Shown: positions 1 to 5,933, numbered from the stretch's first letter. The stretch is DNA of 6,924 nt from CAYRXM01 sp964428175 (GCA_964428175.1 CAYRXM010000195.1:1-6924), one strand, 5' to 3'. Notes: generated from the sequence alone by a model not told the origin. A program made the numbers and translations.

Positions 1-633
1 CACCGTCCAGGCCAGGTAACGGGCGATCTCGGGCAGGTCTCCGCCAAAGCTGTCGGGAGATTTGCGTTCTTGGTCCGATGCATCAGGTTGGTTGAACGTT
101 CCGTTCTGCGCCAGGGCCTGCAGCGACATCGCCTCTTGCCGGAAGACGCGGACGTTGATCGCCGTGCCCTCGACGCTGAGCGGTGGGATCATGGCCGTGA
201 AGCGTGACCCATTGGGCAGGTCGACCAGGACGAAGGGCCGGTCGGCCTTCATGGCCCGGCCACCCAGATCGGCCACTCGGCGGGCCAGGCGTTCGAAATA
301 GGCATCGTCGGCCAACGTGCCCAGGTCCTCGACCACGCCGTTGCGCTCGATCTGCACCCGACCGCGGCGGACGATCACTTCCTCCACGCCGCGCTGGGCG
401 GCGATCTCTTGCAGCACACCGAGGCCGGTGCTGGCCCGGGCCAGGACGCCGGCCGCTTCGACGACAAGCGCGTCGTCGGACACCAGTCGCCCTTCGGCCA
501 ACAGGCGGGCCAGGCTGTCCTGGAAACGGCGTCGCTCCGCTTCGCCGGCGCGCCAGCCGGGGACGGCGATCCCTTGCTCGACGATCGCCGTCTCCACCTG
601 CGGGAGCAGGTGCAGCCAGCCGTTACTCTCCAT
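1..633 (-). CDS. Second CpaF/TadA-type secretion ATPase, N-terminal half (truncated by window edge)
   Basis: This is the N-terminal 211 residues of a type II/IV secretion (T2SSE/VirB11-like) ATPase, a cytoplasmic hexameric motor family that powers pilus assembly or secretion. After a roughly 75-residue helical leader, residues 78-165 match the CpaF N-terminal domain: a 'EEVIVRRGRVQIERNG' strand-turn-strand near residues 84-99, an 'RVADLGGRAMKADRPF' segment at 119-134, then 'VDLPNGSRFTAMIPPL' at 137-152 and 'INVRVF' at 159-164. These correspond to the canonical 'P.vDaRLPdGsRvnaiiPPl...itIRkF'. The frame is open to base 1, and the window ends just before the expected Walker A loop, so catalytic motifs cannot be checked. 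The ATG at 633 has a strong GGAGGA eight bases upstream and overlaps the end of the cpaB-like gene by 11 bases, suggesting translational coupling. It is distinct from the ATPase at the right edge, so the operon has two. The family call is confident. Whether it is a functional TadA, a specialised motor or a regulator is open. Confidence 0.88.
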   Translation of the reverse strand, partial: MESNGWLHLLPQVETAIVEQGIAVPGWRAGEAERRRFQDSLARLLAEGRLVSDDALVVEAAGVLARASTGLGVLQEIAAQRGVEEVIVRRGRVQIERNGVVEDLGTLADDAYFERLARRVADLGGRAMKADRPFVLVDLPNGSRFTAMIPPLSVEGTAINVRVFRQEAMSLQALAQNGTFNQPDASDQERKSPDSFGGDLPEIARYLAWTV

Positions 634-1387
634 CGACTTGTTCCTCCGGGATGGACAGCGGTGACAACGAGACCCAGATCTCGTACTCGCTCTCGACGGC
701 CAGCTCGACCAGGCTGCGTGCCGTGTCGGGATCGACGGCCACGGTCAGGATCTGCAATGGTTTACTCGTTTCGGGTCGCGCCGACTGCTCGATCTGGGAG
801 GAGGCAACAGTGCGGTTGGCCGGTTCGCCTTGCTTGGCGCGCACGTCGACCACGGGGATGCCTTGAGCCAGCAGTTCAGCCTGTGCGCCATCTTCACCTA
901 CCGGCACAACGACAGTTTCGCCGGTTGCCGGCAGGTAGGGGACCTGGTTTGTGCTGTTCGTCTTGTGCACGCGGTACACGTTGACCCGATGGCCGATCTG
1001 CACCTGCCCGCCCACAGCCCGTTCCGGGTCCACCGGGAAGGAAACCACCTCCAGCGCCGGGTCGTCGGTGTAGCGGAACGCAGCAGGCGAAACGGCCTGA
1101 TGATGATAGATCAACTGGCCCGGCTGCAAGGCCACCGTCGTCACCCGACCGGCCAACTGATCGACCGATGTATAGATCGGCTCTTGCAGGATGCCGCGCG
1201 GTACGTCGCGCTCGACCAGCATTTCGGCGGTGAGCGCCGTGTAGGGTGGCACCGGCCCGGAGACGGTGATGGCCGTGGCCGTGGTGACCAGCGCGTCGTA
1301 AAAGCGGTAGGCGTACAACCCGCCGCCGAGGGCGGCCAGCAGCGAGAGCAGGCCGACGATCAGGAACCACTTGCTCTGTCTCTTCAT
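623..1387 (-). CDS. cpaB: CpaB/RcpC-like Flp pilus assembly protein (SAF domain)
   Basis: A 254-residue exported or membrane-anchored protein of the CpaB/RcpC family, which acts outside the inner membrane and helps assemble the Flp pilus. The N-terminus has basic residues (MKRQSK) then one hydrophobic helix at about 7-27, fitting a signal anchor. Residues 38-98 form an SAF domain ('ITVSGPVPPYTALTAEMLVERD ...', with 'LAGRVTTVALQPGQLI' at 78-93). A second conserved block, 'VVSFPVDPERAVGGQVQIGHRVNVY' (residues 114-138), resembles the family's 'vaG.l.pGdrVDv' section. Length is typical. The start is ambiguous: an in-frame GTG at 1396 adds three residues, but neither start has a good ribosome site. 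I chose the ATG because MKR followed directly by the hydrophobic stretch is a standard signal start and a purine-rich GAGAGAG precedes it. The gene follows the cold-shock gene by 18 bases and overlaps the second ATPase. In systems with an outer membrane RcpC works with a secretin; none is visible here. Confidence 0.86.
   Translation of the reverse strand: MKRQSKWFLIVGLLSLLAALGGGLYAYRFYDALVTTATAITVSGPVPPYTALTAEMLVERDVPRGILQEPIYTSVDQLAGRVTTVALQPGQLIYHHQAVSPAAFRYTDDPALEVVSFPVDPERAVGGQVQIGHRVNVYRVHKTNSTNQVPYLPATGETVVVPVGEDGAQAELLAQGIPVVDVRAKQGEPANRTVASSQIEQSARPETSKPLQILTVAVDPDTARSLVELAVESEYEIWVSLSPLSIPEEQVDGE
642..647 (-). promoter_or_regulatory. Ribosome binding site of the second ATPase
   Basis: Reading leftward, GGAGGA lies eight bases before the ATG at 633. 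It sits inside the last codons of the cpaB-like gene and fixes the ATPase start within that overlap. Confidence 0.7.
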
Positions 1388-1405
1388 CTCTCTCACTCGC
1401 CCGTT

Positions 1406-1618
1406 CTAGCTGACCGGGACAACGTTGGTCGCTTCAGGGCCTTTGACGCCTTGTTCCACCGTGAACTGCACCTGTTGGCCTTCCCGCAGGGTCCGGTAAC
1501 CTTCCATCTGGATGGCCGAGTGGTGGACGAAAACGTCTTCGCCATCCTCACACTCGATAAAGCCGTACCCTCTGCGGTTGTTGAACCATCTGACGGTTCC
1601 TGTTTCAACTTCACTCAT
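1406..1618 (-). CDS. Cold-shock-domain protein (CspA family)
   Basis: A complete 70-residue single-domain cold-shock protein, a small OB-fold that binds single-stranded RNA or DNA and typically melts mRNA structure or tunes translation. It opens with 'GTVRWFNNRRGYGFIE' (residues 7-22), containing RNP1 as RGYGFIE. RNP2 follows as DVFVHHS (28-34). 'YRTLREGQQVQFTVEQG' at 41-57 and 'GPEATNV' at 60-66 finish the fold. Aromatic RNA-contact residues W11, F12, Y18, F20, F30 and H32 are present. Length and motifs are normal, so it looks functional. The likely ribosome site, AGGA, is about 13 bases upstream, which is rather far. A small near-palindrome lies upstream at 1641-1657. The odd feature is location: it sits between the TadZ-like and CpaB-like genes, not as a monocistronic gene. 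It might aid translation of the long GC-rich transcript, or be a housekeeping gene caught in the operon; the sequence cannot decide. Confidence 0.93.
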   Translation of the reverse strand: MSEVETGTVRWFNNRRGYGFIECEDGEDVFVHHSAIQMEGYRTLREGQQVQFTVEQGVKGPEATNVVPVS

Positions 1619-1620
1619 GT

Positions 1621-1671
1621 CTATTTCTGTTTCCTTTCCACTGGGAATGTATTCCAGGCTGCGCCCGTCAT
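1621..1671 (-). CDS. Possible 16-codon mini-ORF bridging tadZ and the cold-shock gene
   Basis: The ATG at 1671 directly abuts the TAA stop of the TadZ-like gene. It reads MTGAAWNTFPVERKQK, then TAG, ending two bases before the cold-shock ATG. It fills the 53-base gap almost exactly and mimics the stop/start-abutting junctions elsewhere in this operon. It has only a weak purine-rich AAGAAG just upstream. It could let ribosomes re-initiate and pass on to the cold-shock gene, or be chance. I recognise no known peptide family. Confidence 0.25.
   Translation of the reverse strand: MTGAAWNTFPVERKQK
1641..1657. promoter_or_regulatory. Imperfect 17-base palindrome upstream of the cold-shock gene
   Basis: CTGGGAATGTATTCCAG is a near-palindrome: CTGG(G)AAT faces ATTCCAG with one extra G and a two-base centre. 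As DNA it could be a small operator. As RNA it could form a weak bulged hairpin just upstream of the cold-shock ribosome site. There is no T-tract, so it is not a terminator, and I see no convincing -35/-10 pair around it. Chance is a real possibility. Confidence 0.25.
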
Positions 1672-2649
1672 TTACTTCTTGGGCTTCCAGCCGGGATAGA
1701 TGATCTCCAAAAGTCCTTCTGCCAGCCGCGAATCCTCATCGGGACGGCTGACGTGGGGCAGCTTGCAGGCAGCGTGCGTTCCAAGGGAACGCCAGATTGC
1801 CGAAAGCGCGATCTGGTCGCCCAGCCCATTGACTTTGTTGAGCACGATGTCGGCGCTTGTTTTGCCGGCATCGTCGAGCATGACCCTGGCATTGGCGATC
1901 GCGTCCGGGCGCGTATCGGCGACGACCAGGACGTGCCCGGCAGCCTGCTGGAACACGGGCTGGAACGGGTTTGCCCCGGCGGCGTCGATGACGGTCAGGA
2001 CGTGTCCGCCGGCGACTTGCCTGACCAGATCGAGAGCCTCCTCCGTGCGATTCAGCAGCAGGCGTGCGGAGGCATAGTTCATCGGCAGGAGGGATATGCC
2101 CTCCCACTTGCCGATTTCCTTGCCCTGGGTCAGCGCGTCATACAGGTCCGGCAAGGTCGGGTCGGTCAGAGCATGGAGGGAACCTGCACCGAAGGCGACC
2201 TCGAGCACGGCAACCGGCAGGCGCAGCGTCCCGCTGGCGTAGCGGGCCAGGTTGAGCGCCAGTGTGGTCTTGCCCGTGCCCCCTCCGTAGCCGGTCAGCA
2301 TCACCGCTTTGGGCGGTAGGGCGTCAAGCAGCCCGCTGGCCGCCGTCGCCCGTTCCAGCCAGGCGGAGGGGCTCGCGGCAAACTCGGCGCCGGAGACGAC
2401 CGGAATGCCTGATTGGGCCAATGTCTGGCCGAACAGCTCCGGAGCGATCCCCGGCGAAGGGATCAGGTCTTCCCGGTCGACGATGGCCAGCGCGCAGCCG
2501 GCCAGGCCGGCGTAGGCAACCCCGGTCGAGACGGCTTCCACCAGCTCGATGCGGGCGCGGAGCGTGCCCGTTTGAAGGGCAGCAATTGCTGCCGGGATCG
2601 CCTCGTTACGCGAGGCGACCAGAATACGAAGGGTCTGTGTTTTCCTCAC
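1672..2649 (-). CDS. tadZ: TadZ/CpaE-like MinD-family pilus localisation protein
   Basis: A 325-residue cytoplasmic protein resembling CpaE/TadZ, which positions the Tad machine in the cell. Residues about 7-105 look like the atypical receiver-like domain of this family ('LRILVASRN' start, 'CALAIVDRED' at 52-61, 'GIPVVSGA' at 81-88). Residues 114-325 are a MinD/ParA-type P-loop domain: loop GYGGGTGKTT at 120-129, Walker B 'TVIDAAG' at 219-225, and 'DIVLNKVNG' at 267-275. The deviant Walker A of the family (KGGxGKT) has Gly in place of its signature lysine, and the A' segment reads 'VLEVAFGAGS' (148-157) where active members have an Asp-rich motif. ATP may therefore be bound but hydrolysed poorly. 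The GTG start is supported by AGGAG nine bases upstream. It lies 37 bases after the prepilin peptidase. A generic ParA-like ATPase is the alternative, but the N-terminal domain and operon favour TadZ. Confidence 0.83.
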   Translation of the reverse strand: MRKTQTLRILVASRNEAIPAAIAALQTGTLRARIELVEAVSTGVAYAGLAGCALAIVDREDLIPSPGIAPELFGQTLAQSGIPVVSGAEFAASPSAWLERATAASGLLDALPPKAVMLTGYGGGTGKTTLALNLARYASGTLRLPVAVLEVAFGAGSLHALTDPTLPDLYDALTQGKEIGKWEGISLLPMNYASARLLLNRTEEALDLVRQVAGGHVLTVIDAAGANPFQPVFQQAAGHVLVVADTRPDAIANARVMLDDAGKTSADIVLNKVNGLGDQIALSAIWRSLGTHAACKLPHVSRPDEDSRLAEGLLEIIYPGWKPKK

Positions 2650-2658
2650 TCTGAATTT

Positions 2659-2663
2659 CTCCT
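2659..2663 (-). promoter_or_regulatory. Ribosome binding site of the TadZ-like gene
   Basis: AGGAG lies nine bases before the GTG at 2649 and supports that non-ATG start. It sits in the 37-base gap after the prepilin peptidase stop. The gap shows no terminator-like stem with a T-tract. Confidence 0.6.
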
Positions 2664-2686
2664 GCGTTTTACCGCCAATGTTCTTC

Positions 2687-3115
2687 TCACAATGCCCACA
2701 GCACGATCAGCCCGGCTGCAGAGATGGCGCTGCCCAACGGGTAGCGGCGTGATGCGGCCTCTTGATGGCGGAGGCGTGACCAGATCAGTGCCGCGCCGCC
2801 AATGACGGCCAGACAGACCAGGGCGACGAGCCCCGTCTCCATCGCCGGCCGCCAGGCCAGGACGGAGAGGAGCAGCTTGGCATCCCCGCCGCCGATCAGG
2901 CCGGTAGAATAGACGGCCAATGCGAGCACGATGCAGGCCAGCAGCGAAATGCCGTACTGCCAACCTCCGCTACTTCCAAGCCGGAAGCCCAGTGCCAGGG
3001 CAAATGCGCTCAGCGTGCCTACGTTGTCCAGCCTGCACGTGCGGATGTCTTGGATGGCCAGGGCGATCCAGAGCAATGAGAGCAAGCCGCTCGCGACAAT
3101 CGAACTGACATTCAC
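2687..3115 (-). CDS. A24-family prepilin peptidase, peptidase domain only (TadV/CpaA type)
   Basis: A 142-residue polytopic membrane aspartyl protease that removes the leader of Flp-type prepilins at the inner membrane. The two catalytic aspartates of the A24 family are visible: D23 in 'ALAIQDIRTCRLDN', at the cytoplasmic end of the first helix, and D78 in 'GLIGGGDAKLLL' (the GxGD motif). Hydrophobic segments fall at about 3-22, 34-46, 54-72, 93-111 and 127-142, and the C-terminal 'YPLGSAISAAGLI' is typical. Like TadV/CpaA, and unlike PilD, it has no N-terminal methyltransferase domain with CxxC cysteines. The GTG start directly follows the TAG of the upstream methyltransferase-like gene. Its GGGAG ribosome site (3124-3128) lies within that gene eight bases upstream, so the two are probably translationally coupled. 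Confidence 0.88.
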   Translation of the reverse strand: MNVSSIVASGLLSLLWIALAIQDIRTCRLDNVGTLSAFALALGFRLGSSGGWQYGISLLACIVLALAVYSTGLIGGGDAKLLLSVLAWRPAMETGLVALVCLAVIGGAALIWSRLRHQEAASRRYPLGSAISAAGLIVLWAL

Positions 3116-3697
3116 CTACACAACTCCCGGTATAAATCGCCAACGAACCTGTGCCGTGTACTCTGCATAGCCTGCGATGGTGCGCTCTTCGCGCAGGGCG
3201 CGGATGACCTGGATGATGATCAGCAACAGCCAGACGGCCCCATTGGGCAAGCTCAGGTTGGCCAGCCAGTAGCCCAGACAGAAGACGATCTCGAACGCGT
3301 ACATCGGGTGGCGTACGTGGCGGTACGGGCCTGATGTCACCAGCCCACGGTCAGCAGGCACAATGCCCAGGGCGGTGCCCAGGGAAAAGACGCTCCAGAT
3401 CATACCCATCAGACCGAAAAGCTGGATCAGCATGCCGATCTCTTCCCGGACACCCTCGACGCTTGCCATTGGGGCGGGGCGAAAAGCAACGAGCGGCAGA
3501 AACGTGCCGCCGACGGCCAGCGCCGTTTCCCACCACCGCGCCGTGTTCTTGGCAGGACGATGGTTGAAATACATCCAGGCCACCAGAAAATTGTACAGAC
3601 TCAATCCGATGCCGGTCAGCGACAGTGATCGACTCGCTGTGATCATCCCCAGGAATGTGAATACCAGGCTGACGACGATTTCCATCTCACCCACCAT
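3116..3697 (-). CDS. Integral-membrane methyltransferase, ICMT/PEMT-like
   Basis: A 193-residue membrane protein of the isoprenylcysteine carboxyl methyltransferase / phospholipid methyltransferase superfamily, which uses S-adenosylmethionine to methylate membrane-embedded substrates. The diagnostic C-terminal half is intact: 'RGLVTSGPYRHVRHPMYA' at 117-134, then 'RALREER' at 166-172 and 'EYTAQVRWRFIPGV' at 179-192. Hydrophobic segments fall at about 6-20, 28-43, 58-72, 88-110, 134-150 and 153-166. The substrate cannot be read from sequence; most bacterial members are uncharacterised. The ATG directly abuts the TAG of tadC, with GGAG about 12 bases upstream inside that gene; a second in-frame ATG four codons downstream is an alternative start. 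Its own TAG abuts the GTG of the prepilin peptidase. This tight packing implies co-expression with the pilus genes and raises the possibility of pilin or local membrane modification, which is inference. Confidence 0.86.
   Translation of the reverse strand: MVGEMEIVVSLVFTFLGMITASRSLSLTGIGLSLYNFLVAWMYFNHRPAKNTARWWETALAVGGTFLPLVAFRPAPMASVEGVREEIGMLIQLFGLMGMIWSVFSLGTALGIVPADRGLVTSGPYRHVRHPMYAFEIVFCLGYWLANLSLPNGAVWLLLIIIQVIRALREERTIAGYAEYTAQVRWRFIPGVV
3124..3128 (-). promoter_or_regulatory. Ribosome binding site of the prepilin peptidase
   Basis: GGGAG sits eight bases before the GTG at 3115, inside the last codons of the methyltransferase-like gene. It supports the GTG start immediately after that gene's TAG. 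Confidence 0.6.
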
Positions 3698-4576
3698 CTA
3701 GCTGAACATCTCCAGCAGCGGCAGGGCCACCGGCAGGATGACGGCGATGGTAAAGGGCATAAAGAAAAAGACCGTGCTGGGCATCACCAGTTTAGTCGGC
3801 AGCGCTTCGGCCTGGCGGTCTACCTCGGCCAGATACTCGGACGCCCCGGCGATGGCCAGGGCGGAAAGCAGTTCCTTGCCGCCCGTGCCCTGCCGGTAGA
3901 TGGCATCCAACTGCACGGCCAGGGAATGCAGCTCCTTGATCCCGCTGGCTTTCGCTTGCTGGCGCAGCATCCCGTCATCCGTCCCCACCGGAGAAAAGAG
4001 CGTCCGCCCGCGCGACACGCGCAGCGAGTCACGGAACCAGAGCGAGAGCGCGCTGCGGCCTCGCGCCACCCGTTCCATTGCCTGCTCCAGCGAACTTCCT
4101 GTCGCTACCTCGGTGGCCAGGAGTTGGGTCACTTCGGGCAGGCCGCGGCGCACCGACTTGACTGCCTTGCCCGACTTGCTGTTCAGCAGAACGATCGGCA
4201 CATAAAAGGCGACACCTGCACAGACGATGGCCGCGATCTCGCCGCCAAGCAAGGCCAGTCCGCCGAGAAAGCCACCTACGCCGGCGACAACGCACAGGGC
4301 CAGGAAGGTCAGCGGCTCCCAACCTTTCCACTCGCCCTGGAGCTGCGCCCAGTAGAGTTTGGTTTGGACGCCCTTGACCCAATTCGCCGGCGCAAAGCGA
4401 CCTAACGGCCGACTGATGAGCAGTAACCCGGCCTGCCAGGCCGGAAGCGGTTCGTCCGCATTCTCTTCAAATGTTTCCGCCAGTCGTTCGGCCCAGTAGG
4501 AAGCCGGAATGGGGATCAATTGGTACACCGTATAGGCCACGGTCAGCGCGGCCAGGAAGGCGGCAAATAGGGCCAC
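3698..4576 (-). CDS. tadC: TadC, inner-membrane platform protein (T2SSF family)
   Basis: A 292-residue polytopic membrane protein that pairs with TadB as the platform on which the TadA motor acts. Residues 1-21 are a hydrophobic helix. A pair of helices follows at about 88-110 and 112-131, then a cytoplasmic T2SSF domain at about 145-250: 'GLPEVTQLLATEVATGSSLEQAMERVA', 'IKELHSLAVQLDAIYRQGTGGKELLSALA', 'EYLAEVDRQAEALPTKLVMP'. A last hydrophobic stretch runs about 262-288. The arrangement and the 'LP..TKLV.P' lead into the final helix are typical of TadC. The frame stays open for 83 further codons to 4825, but that extension is an Arg/Pro/Cys-rich shadow of the DUF6941-like gene. The GTG at 4576, with AGGAGA seven bases before it, gives the expected hydrophobic N-terminus. 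It starts two bases after the upstream TGA, and its TAG abuts the next ATG. Confidence 0.87.
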   Translation of the reverse strand: MALFAAFLAALTVAYTVYQLIPIPASYWAERLAETFEENADEPLPAWQAGLLLISRPLGRFAPANWVKGVQTKLYWAQLQGEWKGWEPLTFLALCVVAGVGGFLGGLALLGGEIAAIVCAGVAFYVPIVLLNSKSGKAVKSVRRGLPEVTQLLATEVATGSSLEQAMERVARGRSALSLWFRDSLRVSRGRTLFSPVGTDDGMLRQQAKASGIKELHSLAVQLDAIYRQGTGGKELLSALAIAGASEYLAEVDRQAEALPTKLVMPSTVFFFMPFTIAVILPVALPLLEMFS

Positions 4577-4578
4577 GG

Positions 4579-4977
4579 TCAGGTCTCCTTTTTCTGGGCA
4601 ACGTCGGCGACGACAATCGTATAGGTCTGCACGATCTGCCCGCTGCGCGCGGTGACGACAGCATACTCGCCTGGTTCGGGCAGGGCCAGGTGGTCGAACC
4701 TGACGATCTGGGTGTGGTGGCCGTCCGGCCGTGCCTGGAACACACTTTCCGCTTCGGCAGCAATCTGACCGCCGGGCGTGACGATCTGCACGCGCCCACT
4801 GTACTCGCCGTGCCCGCCGCGCCACAGGTTCACTGCAAAGAGGCGCTGCGCGCGGGCCGGGAAGCGGTCGGCGGCCAGGTCAAAGACCACGCGGTAGAGG
4901 GTGATCCGCCCGTCGATCAATGATGAAGGCAGAATATCTTCACACAATAGGCTTGCGACAAGGGTTGGTTCGCTCAT
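4579..4977 (-). CDS. Small soluble protein resembling the DUF6941 family
   Basis: A 132-residue protein without signal peptide or membrane segment. It resembles the DUF6941 family, which has no assigned function: an early 'LVASLLCEDIL' strand (residues 6-16), then 'IDGRITLYRVVFDLAADRFP' (21-40), a beta-rich middle 'GEYSGRVQIVTPGGQIAAEAE' (58-78), 'IVRFDHLALPEPGEYAVVTA' (91-110) and a closing strand 'QTYTIVVAD' (117-125). The 'LPEPGEY' turn followed by a last beta strand is the most recognisable element. The shape suggests an all-beta sandwich. The family match is from memory and moderately sure. It is wedged between tadB and tadC, which are usually adjacent: its ATG abuts the TAG of tadB, and its TGA is two bases from the tadC GTG. 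This implies equal expression and possibly a partner role at the platform, which is inference. Confidence 0.72.
   Translation of the reverse strand: MSEPTLVASLLCEDILPSSLIDGRITLYRVVFDLAADRFPARAQRLFAVNLWRGGHGEYSGRVQIVTPGGQIAAEAESVFQARPDGHHTQIVRFDHLALPEPGEYAVVTARSGQIVQTYTIVVADVAQKKET
4584..4589 (-). promoter_or_regulatory. Ribosome binding site deciding the TadC start
   Basis: AGGAGA lies seven bases before the GTG at 4576, inside the last codons of the DUF6941-like gene. It marks that GTG, not the more upstream in-frame ATG at 4825, as the tadC start. Confidence 0.7.
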
Positions 4978-5928
4978 CTATCCAATGTCCTCGATCATGC
5001 CCTTCATAAACCAGTAGCCCAGGCCCATCCACCCGGCCAGAACGGCCAGAAAGACCTGCATCAGTGGCATCTGGAAGGTGGCTTTCATCGTCGGGTCGTT
5101 CATAAAGTAGAGCATCACCAGGGCCAACATGGCCGGGATGATCTTGATCGCGCCCATCGCCTCCGACGACTTGGCTTCGGCCTTGCTCCGTCCCTCCAGG
5201 ATCTTGTGCAGGTTCTCCGCTGCGGCGGTGAATGCCTCGCCAAAGGCCCCGCTGCCGCGCTCTGCGTAACGCCCCAACTGAAAGGCAACGGCGGACAGCG
5301 ATGGCGAGACCAACTGGGCGCGGGCCTCGAACTCGTCCAGCGCCTGCCGCCCGTGCGAGCGCAGGTCGCGCGCCGTGCGGCGCAGTTCGGCGGCCAGCGG
5401 GCTGTCCTCGTCCAGCGTCTCGGCAACGGCCTGCAAGGTTTCGGCTACGTCGGGGTGGATGCGGATGTTGGTGGCCACGCGCTGCAGGGCCATCGGCAGC
5501 TCCTTTTCCATCCGTTTGGCCCGCGCCTTGACCTTGCCGTTCAGGTACAGGGCCGGCACGACGGCGGCGAATCCGCCCAGGCCCAGGGCCAGGATGGGAG
5601 GCAAGCCGAAGGCATTGGCCCCCAGGAAAGCGACGGCAGCCAGCAGCCCCGACCCACCGTACAAGTAGGTCTTGGCCTGTTCAGGCTTGATCCGAACTCC
5701 AGCGACCTGGAACTTGTAAGCCCAGGAATCGACCGGCAGTTCTGCTGCGGTTTCTTGGTCGGCTGCGTCGGTCAGGAACCCACGCAGCTGCTTTTCAGCC
5801 TGCGACGCCGCGATGCGCCGTTTGACCAGGAACTCGTACAGCACGTAGCTGACCGTGAATGCGGCCAGTGCCGCGACCAGCGCCGGTGGTACGTCCAACT
5901 GTGCCAGGAAATCGATCAATGTATCCAC
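4978..5928 (-). CDS. tadB: TadB, inner-membrane platform protein (T2SSF family)
   Basis: A 316-residue polytopic membrane protein of the TadB/GspF platform class. It has a helix at about 17-35 followed by a basic KRR, a pair of helices at 90-107 and 110-130, the cytoplasmic T2SSF domain at about 143-255, and two final helices at 259-276 and 289-309. Within the domain, 'ELPMALQRVATNIRIHPDVAETLQAVAE' and 'YAERGSGAFGEAFTAAAENLHKILEGRSKAEAKSSEAMGA' match the family, including the glycine-rich turn and the Lys/Glu-rich lead into the helix. It starts at a GTG, supported by a strong GAGGAGG five bases upstream that overlaps the TGA of tadA. The distance from that stop is 10 bases. Its TAG abuts the next gene's ATG. 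It follows the ATPase directly, as in canonical tadA-tadB order. Confidence 0.88.
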   Translation of the reverse strand: MDTLIDFLAQLDVPPALVAALAAFTVSYVLYEFLVKRRIAASQAEKQLRGFLTDAADQETAAELPVDSWAYKFQVAGVRIKPEQAKTYLYGGSGLLAAVAFLGANAFGLPPILALGLGGFAAVVPALYLNGKVKARAKRMEKELPMALQRVATNIRIHPDVAETLQAVAETLDEDSPLAAELRRTARDLRSHGRQALDEFEARAQLVSPSLSAVAFQLGRYAERGSGAFGEAFTAAAENLHKILEGRSKAEAKSSEAMGAIKIIPAMLALVMLYFMNDPTMKATFQMPLMQVFLAVLAGWMGLGYWFMKGMIEDIG

Positions 5929-5933
5929 GTCAG

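Noticed and set aside
204..866. Arg/Pro-rich plus-strand open frames near the left edge
   Set aside because: They are antisense to the second ATPase and the CpaB-like gene, with low-complexity composition typical of shadow frames.
1388..1396. GTG start for the CpaB-like gene
   Set aside because: Possible, but it lacks a ribosome site and adds only three residues before a standard MKR signal start. It remains an alternative.
830..1699. Long plus-strand open frame of 289 codons
   Set aside because: It is antisense to the CpaB-like, cold-shock and tadZ 3' regions. The His/Arg/Gly-rich translation has no recognisable domain; GC-rich DNA commonly leaves such frames open.
2650..2686. Terminator or promoter between the prepilin peptidase and tadZ
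   Set aside because: The 37-base gap holds a ribosome site but no GC stem with a T-tract and no convincing promoter pair.
4577..4825. An 83-codon in-frame N-terminal extension of tadC with an ATG at 4825
   Set aside because: It is Arg/Pro/Cys-rich with no domain, lies wholly inside the DUF6941-like gene in another frame, and the GTG at 4576 has a good ribosome site and a typical hydrophobic N-terminus.
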